DNA of 64,000 nucleotides from Nguyenibacter vanlangensis (GTDB taxonomy: Bacteria; Pseudomonadota; Alphaproteobacteria; Acetobacterales; Acetobacteraceae), in the NCBI RefSeq assembly GCF_038719015.1, contig NZ_CP152276.1, positions 630,001 through 694,000 on the forward strand, given 5' to 3'. Of the stretch, positions 63,923-64,000 are shown piece after piece. A model generated the notes under the pieces. The model worked only from the letters and a program-made list of their open reading frames with translations. It did not search any database and was not told the DNA's origin. A program made the position numbers and the translations under genes. Every line of letters begins with the position of its first letter. The stretch's first letter is position 1.

Positions 63923-64000
63923 ATGAGCAATCCCCCCATCGATCCAACAGTTCCGGCCCTGGCCGCCGGACCCTTCGTCGTTCTGCTGGCCGCGACCTGG
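63923..64000 (+). CDS. N-terminus of an unidentified, probably membrane protein (cut by window edge)
   Basis: Only 26 residues are in the window: MSNPPIDPTVPALAAGPFVVLLAATW, turning hydrophobic at residue 13. A seven-codon mini-ORF (MTTKTAP, 63900-63923) ends in TGATG overlapping this start. It diverges from the WbpM-like gene and may belong to the same surface-sugar locus; a glycosyltransferase or lipid-carrier enzyme would fit but cannot be shown. Confidence 0.4.
   Translation, partial: MSNPPIDPTVPALAAGPFVVLLAATW

Overview
The window is GC-rich and densely coded, and it reads as the chromosome of an alphaproteobacterium, most likely an acetic acid bacterium (Acetobacteraceae, Gluconacetobacter-like). 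The basis is recG divergent from sdhE-mfd, a double cold-shock-domain protein, a short IDH3-like isocitrate dehydrogenase, hdaA divergent from purMN, UrcA and MASE1-GGDEF proteins, and family resemblance throughout. The species cannot be proved from sequence alone. I see no insertion sequence, phage, CRISPR array or rRNA. There is one tRNA gene (Thr, TGT).

Layout. 0-9 kb: DNA repair and housekeeping (partial mfd, sdhE, recG), an LpxR-like outer-membrane lipid A deacylase, a cold-shock protein, and smpB-dapA and kdsB-pheA on the minus strand. 9-24 kb: cytochrome c-hisN, serA, tRNA-Thr, an UrcA protein, a diguanylate cyclase, two radC-family genes around a HAD phosphatase, uvrD-prmA, aminopeptidase P and isocitrate dehydrogenase.

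24.2-46.6 kb is a nucleobase-catabolism island. On the minus strand, xdhA-xdhB-xdhC-lysR is followed after 180 bases by a flavoprotein monooxygenase gene, hpxX-hpxY-hpxW, allC, pucG, puuE, uraD and uraH. Together these encode xanthine to urate, then 5-hydroxyisourate to allantoin, allantoate, ureidoglycine, oxalurate and probably oxamate/oxalate. No recognisable urate oxidase is present, so the flavoprotein is the only obvious candidate for that step. Next to it lies a pyrimidine arm: dihydropyrimidinase (minus strand) and, on the plus strand, a RutR-like TetR regulator, beta-ureidopropionase, an omega-amino acid:pyruvate aminotransferase and an NCS1 nucleobase transporter. A near-consensus RutR-type operator lies between the regulator and beta-ureidopropionase. 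Dihydropyrimidine dehydrogenase is absent from the window.

46.6-64 kb: cdh, ppx and ppk (polyphosphate), hdaA, purM-purN, ndk, an ABC-F ATPase, an MFS exporter, an AI-2E/PerM-type permease, then a minus-strand run of surface-sugar genes (WbpM-like dehydratase, DegT aminotransferase), a small unknown protein and a HAD phosphatase. A gene running off the right edge starts at 63923.

Two structural themes recur. First, neighbouring genes are very often joined by ATGA start/stop overlaps. At four places a mini-ORF of 5 to 19 codons is inserted into that coupling like a relay, most strikingly as three tandem copies at 60.1 kb. Second, 12-17 bp tandem duplications are scattered across the window, and several lie exactly on stop codons.
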